Shown here one piece after another: positions 1 through 10,259 of a DNA stretch of 64,000 nucleotides. Within the stretch, counting starts at the first letter, position 1, and each line of letters starts with the position of its first letter. Where the stretch lies: contig NBAY01000008.1 in the NCBI GenBank assembly GCA_002794775.1, positions 992,001 to 1,056,000 on the forward strand, written 5' to 3'. This stretch comes from Porodaedalea pini. Taxonomy: Eukaryota; Basidiomycota; Agaricomycetes; Hymenochaetales; Hymenochaetaceae. The notes below the pieces were generated by a model. That model worked only from the letters and a program-made list of their open reading frames with translations, made no database searches and was not told where the DNA came from. A program made the translations under genes and the position numbers.

Positions 1-593
1 CGCGGCGGTGATGAATATATTCCTCGACGGACAACACCTCGTCTTTCTCCCGAAGGCAGGCCTCGTTCGCAGTCGCGTCAATGTAGGCGATACAGTGTCT
101 CACAAATCTCTCGCGGAGCTCGTCGGAAGCGTGTGATATGGTCTTCATATAACTAGTACAGTAATCAGTTAGGTGAAACGCGAAGGAGTGAAGTTTGACA
201 CAATAACTCGAGCTTACTCTTTTGTGAATCGAGTCACAGGAGAATTATCGTCACCGGATTTTCCAGTCAACGCTCTGACAAAAGTCTCGCGTGTTGCTTT
301 GGCACCTTCCGCGTCCTGGTCATCGGTAATTTCGTCCAGGGCGAAGAGAATCAGGAGGAAGTCATTGACGATGCGGAGCCCCTTAGCGTCAGCATAAGGG
401 TAGGTGTACGCTCCTAGGAGCTCCGCGTTCGATGTATCCACACGAGCACGCTTGTGGTCAGCGAATATGCCATAGCTGAGCATCCATTCGGTAGACTCCC
501 TATTTTCAGGAGAGAAGAGCGGGTTGGGAGAGCTCCAGGAAATGGAGTCAATGAAAAGAGATCCGGGAGAACAAGCTCTGTAGGGTGCTGCAT
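1..593 (-). CDS. Sesquiterpene synthase, N-terminal part, cut by the left edge; apparent frameshift
   Basis: The minus strand encodes the N-terminal half of a basidiomycete class I terpene cyclase, which converts farnesyl diphosphate to a sesquiterpene using Mg2+. It starts at M593 (MQHPTELVLPDLFSLTPF). The aspartate-rich metal-binding motif follows as LFALDEITDD within about 218-480. An intron at 153-217 (GTAAGC...CTAG) joins TRFTK to DYMKTISHASDELRE, and the frame then runs off the window at base 1. The NSE/DTE metal motif would lie outside the window. One oddity: the family reading is in one frame up to TPFPG and in another from SSPNPLFSPE onward (about 530-540). No intron fits between them, so one base is missing. 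This is either a pseudogene lesion or a consensus error. No other biosynthetic gene is adjacent. Confidence 0.8.
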
Positions 594-2292
594 CGTTTGC
601 GTAGAAAAGTCAAATCCTGATGTTTTGTTTTTGAGGACAGTCTCGTCTCCTTTTATACCAGTCGCAGAGGGGCCGAACTCCCGTCCTTCGCACCCAGAAC
701 TATAGTAGAATCGATATTGCTGACTATGATATGGTGAGTAGAGCAAAATGAGAAAATAATAAGCACGTTCAGCTGGGTAAGGCGACCGGAAGGACCAGGC
801 TAAACTAATTTTCGCTCCAAAGATCCAAGCCACGATATCAATGACGAGAGAAAGGGGCTCCAATAATTATTTGAATATGTTCTACGGACTGGCACTGACC
901 CCGGCGGTATAGTTTCAACTGCTGTAGGGTTAATAAATATGTTTTAAAGAAGGGTATTCAATGTACATGACGTGTCGAGTTAGCGTGTTCTGTACACTAG
1001 TCCGTGAGCATCGCAAGTCAATCAAATATCCGGCCCAAATATGTCCAGGTACTGAGAGCTTCATCTCGAAGAATCGCTGTGGGCAATAGGAGATAGCATA
1101 GATATTGGTATGAGGACTAGGGACTGGTATGGATAGCCTGATCCGCAATCCGTACCGCGGATAGGCTTTCTCACGGATACCGCAGACTGCCGATGAAATT
1201 CCCACGGGTGCCGCGGATGGGCACGAGCAGTACTATGGGTAGCGCACATCACATCAACTCGCCCGGAGTTTGAGTTTGAGACGTTGAGATTTTTTTTCTG
1301 TAATACAAGTAAAAAATACATGAATCGTGTTTTGATCTCCATCAATTGTAACAAAAAAAAAAAATCGAAAAAAATCAAATAAAAAATAGACTAAGTTGTC
1401 AACCTTACTTGTACCATCTCATACAGTGAGATCTGTGTGAGTATGCCGAGAAAGTGCAAATCTCAACTTGCTATAGTAACAGGTCCACAGCCTAAAAGTA
1501 AGTATGATAGTGCCGATCTTATGTAAACTCCTTTTTGGACAGATTGCATAATAAAAAATTATTTTTTAATTATTTTAATATTTGTAAAATCTTGTAAAAT
1601 TTTTTTTTGAAATAAATATTCTGCTCAGCAAGTTCTGTTGCTATGCACTGTAGCTACATGTATATGCAGTTTCAGGCTAAATAACAATATGAGTGACTAA
1701 TACAGTGGAATTCACACATTCAGCGCTACCAACCATAGTGATTCCAGTGAAATTTAGCAATTGTGGCATCGAGTCGGATCGAGTGAAATATCACCATCAA
1801 ATGAGCATCGAATAAAATCGAGTGCTGGACGCTTTTATGTTGCGAAATCTGATACCACTCGAAATCACTCGATGCTTGTAATTTGAAAATTGAGTAGAAA
1901 CGAGTGAAATCGAGCCTCTTCGCAACCTTGAAATTTGTACTTTTGATGACCATTCGATATCACGATATGAAAACGTCCCACACTCGATTTCCACTCGATG
2001 TCGATTTCTGGTTAGATCTCACTCTATATGATCCTATACCACAATTGCTATTTTTCCCTGGGAGTGATTCCCTACCTAAATGGGCTCTGGCTGTGACTGC
2101 CCGCACTAAAATAGCCTACCAGCCACGTGACATGCCATAGAGTCGCCAGTGGCCAGACGACTGGCTTGCTCATCCTACTCTTCAACCACGAACACGTTCT
2201 TGTTCTTCCCAAACATACTTGATACTACCAGGCATTTTTTTGTGTTCAACTCATCAGAATAGCTTTACTATAGAGCTCGGGCGTGCATCACT
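594..2292. other. Intergenic, AT-rich, with repeat remnants
   Basis: No credible coding exon was found. About 1130-1230 has several CCGCGGAT/GGATA motifs in both orientations. About 1280-1640 is strongly AT-rich. About 1765-2010 carries many copies of ACTCGA/TCGAGT. It looks like old repetitive or transposon-derived sequence followed by the promoter of the EAF gene. Confidence 0.5.
1765..2010. repeat. Cluster of ACTCGA/TCGAGT motifs in both orientations
   Basis: Roughly eight copies of ATCGAGT or its complement ACTCGAT occur in about 245 bp, often followed by GAAAT or preceded by ATTTC. The stretch is therefore partly self-complementary. It may be a degenerate miniature transposon or an arm of a larger inverted repeat. 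No target duplication was identified. Confidence 0.45.
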
Positions 2293-3933
2293 ATGTCTAC
2301 GGCCGCAGCGCGCTACCAGTGGACGCCCCCGCCAGGCCGACACCAAGTCAGCATGGGCGGGTCCATGACGCGCTTCCTAAAGCAGCGCAAAGGGATCCAG
2401 CAGACAAAGCAGAACAAGGCGATGCCGACATCCAACTATTACCATTTCAAATGTAAAACCAGCGGTTCAGTGTACCTCGGATATACTCCTGCTGACTGAT
2501 TTCAAAAATTATTCAGATAATTTCATGCCCGAATCTGTGGATGCCAACAAGCCAGGAGTAGTAGAACTGACGACGAAGGATATCACGACTGCACGTGTCG
2601 AACGTGCGAGTCACCAGGCAAGTGGACATCAATCGACACCACATCTCTCCCCAGCTGATACTACGTTTTTCCGTAGTCTGACGAAGTGCACGTTTTCCGC
2701 GGCAAGGAAGAACCTGCGAAGGAGGTTGAATGTGTTTTGATCTATGATCCTGAGAGTGGCGTAAGCTATTGTCTATTTGTTTCATACCGATCTCCGTTCG
2801 AGCCCTTAAACCCTTAAATTGAATCGGATCCCCAACAGATGTACACGCTAGAAAAATTGGACTCATCCTTGATACTTCATCATGAAGGACGTGGCGCCCC
2901 GAAAGTGCGACAGCCGTCGGCCTCACGTATGTTCTCTTTGTCCTTATGTGTTAATGGAAACTGAGGTGTTTGTTTAGCACTTCCTAATACCCCTTCACCC
3001 GCTGCATCGGCATCGACGTCCAAGATAGACGATGATCTCACTGCTCAGCTCTTCCGCGAACTCGAAAGCACACTTGCAGAAGACAATGCAGATGACGATA
3101 ATGACGAAGACATTCCACTCAGTGCCTCCTCGCGGATAGTGGCTTCGAATACCCGCAAAACAGAGCCAATTCGCCCAGCACCTCCCGATGTCTCTAGTGG
3201 AAAACCCAAACCTAAACTACGCGGTTCATCAGCCACAGGCCCCGCTACCAAGTCTAAGCCTGCGAAGTCTTCACCTCTCGCACCATCATTACCGCCACTG
3301 CCGGTTCCAGTTCCGATCTCCAAACCTCAACCTCCGATTATCGCGGCTCAAGGCGCACGGAGTCCGGAGAAGGGCAAGACGCCACACGCGCAGGCACAGA
3401 CAATTGATGTCGAGGAGGAAGAGCTCGAGTTCGGACAGCCTGCCAGGCAGACAAAGCGCGCTCGCATCTCGCCACAGCCCGGTCTCTCATCGATATCACT
3501 TCCGGGCGCTTCATCGTCCAATGGGCTCGCTCTGCCGTCAGCAGGCGAGATTGTTTCACTACCTGGGCCCGCCACTGGACAGGATGAGGAAGACGATGAC
3601 GACGAGTGGGACGAGGTCGCAGGCACCGGCGCCGTTGCCAGCGCTAGTGCCAACGGGGACGACAGTTCGATCTTTGGCGACGGTTTCGGGGACGCGGAAG
3701 AGGGTGAGGAGATCAACCTGGACCAGTTTGCCGCGGAAATGGACCAGGAGCTACTTGAGGGTCTCGAAGAAGACGGCGAGGGTGAAGTGGACGATATTTT
3801 CGGAGACGTCGAAGAGCCGGCACGAGAGCTGAAGCCTATGTCGCTGAACCAGTTTGCTGGCGGTGCGGCGGTTGGCGTTGACGATGCAGACGATGACTTC
3901 TCGTCGAGCAGTGACGAGAGCGACGATGACTAG
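2293..3933 (+). CDS. EAF: ELL-associated factor (EAF) family transcription elongation factor
   Basis: Five exons give 462 aa: 2293-2452, 2517-2617, 2677-2760, 2839-2926 and 2978-3933. EAF partners ELL to stimulate RNA polymerase II elongation in the nucleus. The N-terminal EAF domain (about residues 40-140) is seen as YYHFKYNFMPESVD, VFRGKEEPAKEVECV and LIYDPESGMYTLEKL, each continuous only after splicing. The rest is low-complexity and acidic, ending in SSSSDESDDD, as expected for the transactivation tail. All introns are 51-78 nt. The second (2618-2676) has a GC donor (GCAAGT) with a CTGAT branch-like site and a TAG acceptor. The total length is an exact multiple of three. ATG 2293 is the first in-frame start before the conserved domain. 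Confidence 0.88.
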
Positions 3934-4447
3934 CTGGTCCATCTGGACTTTGACGCTTCATCCGGGGCGTGGTTTAGTGCTACTTAAGGTTGCTTCCCTC
4001 ACCTGACTCTCACCGGAACAGCAGAAATTTCTTTGTTACGACGTACCAGTTTGTTCTTGAATGCTTTGCTACGGATCTGCTTTTCACGAGTTCTTGTTCC
4101 GTTGTTGAATCGGTCCATCATACCAATAGAAAACAAAGGATGTGCTACGTATTCGAGAAGAGGTTGTATTAGATTCGTAGATTTTAAAGATTCCCTAAAC
4201 TTCGGCCCATGTCCCCATTGCCTCGTTCCCTCGATTTCGATTCGGGCGACATTCGTCGGCCACTTGTTCGTGCAACCCGTTTTATCTTCCGTTGAGGTTT
4301 ACTCTAGGATACGCACAATTCAGGACGCTCTTTCTAATCTGTTTCCTGGTTATCGTACGGAAGGTTTGGGCTGTAATTAGGCTTTCAAGTTCGCTCTCGA
4401 AATCCCTAAAAGGTAACGTAGAATGAATTTAATGCCAGTGTGCGATT
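3934..4447. other. Intergenic stretch after EAF
   Basis: Probable 3' UTR of EAF followed by sequence without supported features. It separates EAF from the convergent degenerate gene on the minus strand. Confidence 0.4.
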
Positions 4448-5602
4448 CTAAAAACGACATATAAATGAGGGCCTGCTTTCTTGGAAGAACTCATGCATGT
4501 GGAGTATATTTGGATGTCTCACACACCGTCTAGGTCACGGTATGAGTTCGGATAACGGAAAACAGAACGTACTTACTTCAGCCTATGCCAACGTTTAACT
4601 TCTTTCACCAAGTCCTACTAAAAATCACCAAAGAGTGTTCAAAAGCGAGTCCATAAAAGATTGCCTCTCTCTGATGTTCGTCATCCCGTCGAAGATTTTT
4701 ATTATCCGTCTTTCACCCTCGGCGAGTGCGTAGTCGAGGTTGAAAAAGGTAATGTCCGCACTTTGTGCCGAGTCTTTGGGTGGAATAAGATGCACGCCAT
4801 TGACACGTAGCTCCAAGAAGTGAGTCAGTCCAAAAACATGACGATTGTCTTTGTTAGCTTGTCTCCATCCACAGATAAGCAAGAAACTCATCATCCCTGT
4901 CTCGTACGCATCCATCCCGAGTTGCTAATACTCGCTCTCTCACACGCTCCACTGGCTGACTACCACGCAGTCGATCGACGCGCTGCAGAGTAGTCTGGTT
5001 GATCGCACTTATCCCCAACGGCTCTGAGCTATATGACCGACACTCAGCACCGACTCGAAACTGTAGATGTCAAAACGCATACGTTCAGCTTTTTTATTCT
5101 TGACTCGATGGCAGCAGCATGCTATCAAGGTCCTTAAGAAAAGGCACGCCTTTGGAGCTCTTTTTCCCTTCTAGCTTCAGATCCTCGTGAATCGAAAGCA
5201 GAATCCTGTGGAGTCACGGGTGGATAGCAGAATGTGTTTGGCTCAGAACTCGAATTCATGTATCTTTTCAGCCAGCTTCTGAGAAACATCTTCATTGCCA
5301 TCGTCGAAATGCTCCCGAGGTAGGAGCAGAAAGTCGACGACTCGCTTGATCGGTCTGATACGCGCTTCGTCGGTTTCGTCCACTTTCTGCACTGTGGTTA
5401 GCATATCTCATGTCCGGGCTGAGCCGAAGAGAGGCTGCACCTTGATCGTATCCAGTATCTGAAGGACAATCTCCGCAGCAGCCGTCGTCGGTGCAAAACT
5501 AAGACCTGCAGACACATTCTTCGTCGGTCTGGCGACAGTGTTTGCAGAATTGATCACGGCCGTCCGAGATACGCGCATTCGAAAGATTTCCCTCATGATC
5601 AC
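4448..5602 (-). pseudogene. Degenerate copy of a lineage-specific family (sister of 32215-33724)
   Basis: Conserved pieces line up in order with the gene at 32.2 kb. First exon (5441-5602): SANTVARPTKNVSAG...ILDTIK. Then KVDETDEARIRPIKRVVDF and LLLPREHF. Then VHLIPPKDSAQS, YALAEGERRIIKIFDG, VKEVKRWHRLK and RHPNILHMHEF. The TIK intron position is shared. Damage is visible. The frame stops soon after LAEKIHEFEF. The segment around 4915-5220 has little similarity left. Near 4470 one extra base relative to the sister copy shifts the frame into a stop. The final block is almost identical between copies at the nucleotide level, so the duplication is not very old. The function is unknown. The HPN(I/L)L block resembles the HPNI segment of protein kinases, which is only a hint. 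Confidence 0.65.
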
Positions 5603-7425
5603 GTTATGATACAGTGAATTGAAATTGACATTCTGATATCTGTGGTAGACAGGGGCATGCAGAAAAGAGCGAGGGGGTAGGGTATATCGTTAAGAACAAA
5701 GGAGGAAGGCGCGTTTTATGATGACGAGCTTGAGCTTCGATCTTCAAACATAACATATGTGCTGTGCATCGTTGCTCTACAGCCCATAGTGCAAGATTCT
5801 AAGCACATCTATGCTGGAAGCATCTAAAGCATGATGAATTCGAGGCACGAGGCACGAGGACACAGATATCTTCGGTCTTGGCATACAGTATTTGAGGCCT
5901 GAGGCTCTTGTACTTGCTGGTGTATGCATCACAGATCTACATTCCCCTTCAAACAGTACAGATGTAGTTCATTGCAAGCCATGCAGGTGAATGGAATTTC
6001 GAAGACAAGTCCGAAGAAGACGTCTTCAAAGCTATGCGCTACACAGCATACACGCTGTTCGGGATTGCGAAGAACGCGTCAAGTGGCGCCTGTAGTCCAG
6101 ATCATCCGGGTATCCGCTCGGCGACGCGCATATGTAGAGGGCGGACATCATGTCGGTGAATGCGGACGGGACTCCCGCTAGCAGCATGTGTGTCCCCGAC
6201 GACAGACTCTTAACGAGGGGAGACTGCCAGCGCTCGCGCGGACCTCTGGTTCGTGTCATGGTTACTCGTGGCCACAGCCGGTCCACGCATACCGAAGGTT
6301 GGAACGATATGACTGTGTAGCATCTCCGTAAAAAGCGCCAGTATGGCATTAGTACCTCCTGTGCTCTGATTCATTTAGGTTTGGCTCGTTTAATACGGTG
6401 ACTAACAACGGCAGCCGCGCGTCGAGCTCCTTCTCTCCCTCGCCGTCGCCACCCGTACTGGATTACCGCAAAGTTGACACTTAGGTATCAGTGGCGCTTA
6501 TGTCCCGTCAGCATTTCTGACGCCTCCCCTATTCAGGACTGGGCTCGTTCTCTTCGGTGATGAGCGGCATGAGCCACTGGTGAGCATGGAGAGTTCCATA
6601 GCAAAATCGACATTCTCGCCCAGCATGAAGCATTTCCCAGAGGTAAGGCACAGATAGTGAGGCCTCATGTAAGTACCATGAGATGCATGAGTGGGTCCAG
6701 CAGGCGGGGACAGAAAGCTTCAAAACGATGGGCCTAACTTGAACTTCCGGTCACGAGACTAAACGCGTAGCGGACTTCTAATTTTCACACCGCGCGAGAC
6801 GCGTTCTCCCCGAGCTGTTTAAGTAAACTGATCGCAGCAATGCTCTGTTCCGACTACGCTGGATCAACACAGCAAAGCACCACCGTCACAAGTACAACAC
6901 CACGACCCGAAACGGAACCATCCTAAGAAAGATGCAGAGTAACACATCCGGTAACGAAGGGGGTCTCGAAAGCTCAACAGCGCTCACCTTTCAATTGGTC
7001 AACGGAATCATTGGCCATTGAGTTCTACCGAACGCTTCCAATAATGCACTACGCTACGGGGACAGAAAATGTATATGTCCTAGTAACGCTAACCCCGAGA
7101 TGCCCATACGGGATCGCTCGCTTTCGTAAAGAATATACACAGCGGGTGTAGTCGCAGAATTCTGAGGAAAAAATAAGGCAAAGGGGAATAAAGATTAAGC
7201 AGCGGCCGCGCACCAGGCAAGCCAAGAGCCAAAAAGCCCAAGCCGAGAAGAAAGCACAAACAGGTAAACTACTTCTGTTGAGATATCCGGGAGGAAAGAG
7301 CATCTACTTAGGGGTACCACCGTATCGTAGCAAGAGAATTGTCCGAGGAAAAAGAACAGAAGAGAGGGAGAGTCCAAGTCCGATATAATCACGATGTAAA
7401 AGGTCGCAGAGCGACGCAGGTTTGT
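5603..7425. other. Gene-poor stretch with unassigned minus-strand fragments
   Basis: No complete gene could be built. A minus-strand frame at about 6032-6349 and another at 6529-6723 could be exons of one decayed gene. The second contains SWYLHEASLSVPYLWEML, loosely like the region after an F-box in basidiomycete F-box proteins. Both are too weak to name. About 7020-7425 is probably the 3' flank of the Rds1-like gene. Confidence 0.35.
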
Positions 7426-8727
7426 TTATGATGATGATGAAGAGGAGGCGGAGGCAAGCGGGGCAAACGTCCAGCCGATGACGTCGAGCGAGCCATCACT
7501 CGACACGCCCGTCGTCGTGTTTGCGGTCGACGGAATCGAGCTGTCCGATGCTGAGGTACCGCTTGCGTCGGCTGCAGAGGCGGTCGCGGTCGCGCTGGCG
7601 CTCTCGAGTATGCTGCTCGCCTCGTCGGGTGAGATGGTTGCGGTGCTCACTGACGTCGACGCTGAGTCCGAGGCAGAGCCGGAGCTCGAACCAGAACTTG
7701 AATTAGAGCTAGAACCGGTCCTCGCGAGGCTGCTAAGTGACTCGGGGGCGCCGTCGAGGAACGCCATGGTCGGGCCGGCAACGATGTTGCCAGTAAACCT
7801 GTCGCGCGGGTTGTTGACGAGCGGCTGCGTGTCATTCGTGACGTAAATCGCGACGGGACCCTCGATGCTGCTGGGGACGACACACGCGTTGAACGGAAGC
7901 GAAAGCGAGAACGGCATGCCACCCGCGAGCATCTGACATGAAAGCGTCGAGGTGTCCGAGATGCTACTCTGCGCATCGAAGTTGAACGTCAGCGAGGTTC
8001 CTGCGGCGATGGTGCCGGTATTCGTGACCGTGAGCGCGGGAAGCGCATCGATGCCGACGCTGCAACCTGAGATGAATGACCCGGCAATCGCGAGGACTTC
8101 CTGCGGGAGGAGAGGAATGTCGAACGCCGAGGGGATTGCAGTTCCACCGTTGAGCACGTTCAGGATCGTCTGGTGGCGGGCCTCGACGGTGACGATGCTC
8201 GCCGCGTCCGTGAGCAGCACAGGATCTGACACGAGATGTGCGGCGCCTAGGTATGCACCAACACCAACGTTTTCGACAAGCCGCGCAACGGGAGCCATTG
8301 TCGCGACGTCCGTGAGCACAGATGAGAAGTCGAAGGAGCAACCCGAGATTGCCGAGTCGCCAAGCGACTGGATCGCCGCTGCCAGGGTCGTCGTGTGCGT
8401 CGCCTCGTCCGACATGATGTTCGTGAACTGCTGTATGGGTACAGAGGCATCTGAGAACCCGGCAGCCGTAAAGTCAGAGGTCTGGAACTTCTGGAGTGCC
8501 TCGGTGTAGAACTGCGTCTCGAGCTGCTCTAAGACATTGGCGAATTCTGCGTAGAGTGCATCAGCTTCAATTTTTCGATTGTTGAGAATGCTATTCCACT
8601 CACTAAGTACCAACAGATTTGAAGCATTATCTGCTGTGGCATTGGCGTCTTGTCTCCGTTCGACGGGCAGACCTGCAACCGAGGAGACGAGAAGGGACAA
8701 AGCTGCGAATAAGGTGGGATGATGCAT
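7426..8727 (-). CDS. rds1: Secreted ferritin-like (Rds1-type) protein
   Basis: A single-exon gene of 433 aa starting at MHHPTLFAALSLL. An upstream in-frame ATG at 8760 would add 11 residues before the signal peptide and is less likely. Residues 1-20 form a signal peptide (LLVSSVAGLP). Residues about 35-230 are a four-helix ferritin-like domain with the expected carboxylate/histidine pattern: LETQFYTEAL, DEATHTTTL and VEARHQTIL. About 230-340 is a beta-rich extension with four cysteines. The last 90 residues are Ser/Thr/Ala-rich with poly-Ser, probably O-glycosylated and possibly wall- or membrane-anchored. Relatives include the fission yeast stress-induced Rds1. The enzymatic role is unknown. 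It is unusual here for lacking introns. Confidence 0.82.
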   Translation of the reverse strand: MHHPTLFAALSLLVSSVAGLPVERRQDANATADNASNLLVLSEWNSILNNRKIEADALYAEFANVLEQLETQFYTEALQKFQTSDFTAAGFSDASVPIQQFTNIMSDEATHTTTLAAAIQSLGDSAISGCSFDFSSVLTDVATMAPVARLVENVGVGAYLGAAHLVSDPVLLTDAASIVTVEARHQTILNVLNGGTAIPSAFDIPLLPQEVLAIAGSFISGCSVGIDALPALTVTNTGTIAAGTSLTFNFDAQSSISDTSTLSCQMLAGGMPFSLSLPFNACVVPSSIEGPVAIYVTNDTQPLVNNPRDRFTGNIVAGPTMAFLDGAPESLSSLARTGSSSNSSSGSSSGSASDSASTSVSTATISPDEASSILESASATATASAADASGTSASDSSIPSTANTTTGVSSDGSLDVIGWTFAPLASASSSSSS

Positions 8728-9604
8728 CTTGAAGAAAGTCGACCCGGAGAAATAGAACAAAGTAACAGATTCCTGCTGACTGGCTGGCCAAGTGAGCGAC
8801 GCTGAAAACGAATAAAACCAGGGGCGCGTCCGGGCAGCCCAACGAATGCAGAAAGTAAAAGGACTACAAGGAGATAAAAATCAGTAAATTATCCAGGCAA
8901 TGAAGAACGCGGCGGGACTCACAGAAAAAGAGCGAAGACGAAGGGACAAGGGGTTGAGGACGCCTGGCGACGAGCACGATCAAGTTATAGTCTAACCACC
9001 ATCGCGCGTACCTCTCGTGTGGGTCGTTGTTATGGTTATCCGACGCCCCCTTTATGGCAACTTGCATTGATAACTGCCGTCTCCCCGCGCTGCCCGATTA
9101 CTGGTCCATTCCGCTCTGATGCCTTCCATCTGTCTGGATGCGACAAAAAACATTCTCATCCAGTGCATGTATACCCTTACGTCGACGGATCCTGTCGTCC
9201 TTTTCTCCGGTTTATTTCTGGTATTATTCGGCGAGGCAACGCGTATTGCAGCCTGGTTTCCCACCGTGCAGATTGAGTGGTCTTCCGAGCGATACAGATG
9301 CCGATTGACCAATTGAGATGTTCGCAGAGTCCATTGGTCATCGATCATCGCAGTCAAGAAGGCCCTCTTGTCTCACTGAAGACACACATCTCCCGACACA
9401 GCCGGCTAATCTTTCTGTGAGAGGTACGAGAACGGGGATGGCGTCAGAGACTGGCGGCGTTGCCGTGTTTGATGGGAGTCTCGGTTTTGTATGGCTGTCA
9501 GTAACCCCTCATAGACGGAGAACCGTTACTTGCACCGGTCAGGACGAATTGGAGTCGAGTTGCGGTGTCGGCTCTCATGTATTCATGTATGTATCATGAT
9601 CATC
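8728..9604. other. Intergenic, upstream of the Rds1-like gene
   Basis: Contains the promoter side of the minus-strand Rds1-like gene. Short frames here show no conserved content. Confidence 0.4.
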
Positions 9605-9858
<254 letters not shown>

Positions 9859-10259
9859 GAGGAGTATGTCTGCATCAGATTTGTCGATGTTGATTGAAGA
9901 ACGGCTAGTGAGACTCGGAGGAGTTGTGACCTTCGGTGTGTGACATAGATTCTGTTGCAATCACGTGGTGTGTTATGTAAGAAGCATCGCGTGACCATGG
10001 GATTCGTTTTGGTCGCAGTGAAGCAACGCCCACGTCGCCGCCGACACCCAGAGCATCGTTCTTCACGGTGTCGAGGAGCACAGCGCACGTGAGCTGCTCA
10101 TCGAGAGGTCTGTGCTTCATCATGCTCGCTTCTGGCTTAATCGCACCCTCTGATCCAATCTCGTCTATAACCTCTTCTTTTCTCGTTATAATATCCAGCT
10201 TAATCTCTCCACCTGCCCTCTCGAGTTTTCTGCGCCCTCACCGCTGACCTCCTTTTCTA

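Noticed and set aside
2790..2830. GTTCGAGCCC resembling a tRNA B box
   Set aside because: No A box or cloverleaf surrounds it and it lies in an EAF intron.
3188..3832. 214-aa plus-strand frame inside EAF
   Set aside because: It is an alternative frame of the acidic EAF exon; the real frame continues directly from the spliced EAF domain.
6529..6723. F-box-like minus-strand fragment SWYLHEASLSVPYLW
   Set aside because: Too short, with no F-box proper upstream and no joinable exons; left as an unassigned fragment.
7478..8509. Long plus-strand frames of up to 185 aa
   Set aside because: They are shadows of the GC-rich Rds1-like gene on the minus strand, whose product has a signal peptide and ferritin-like motifs.
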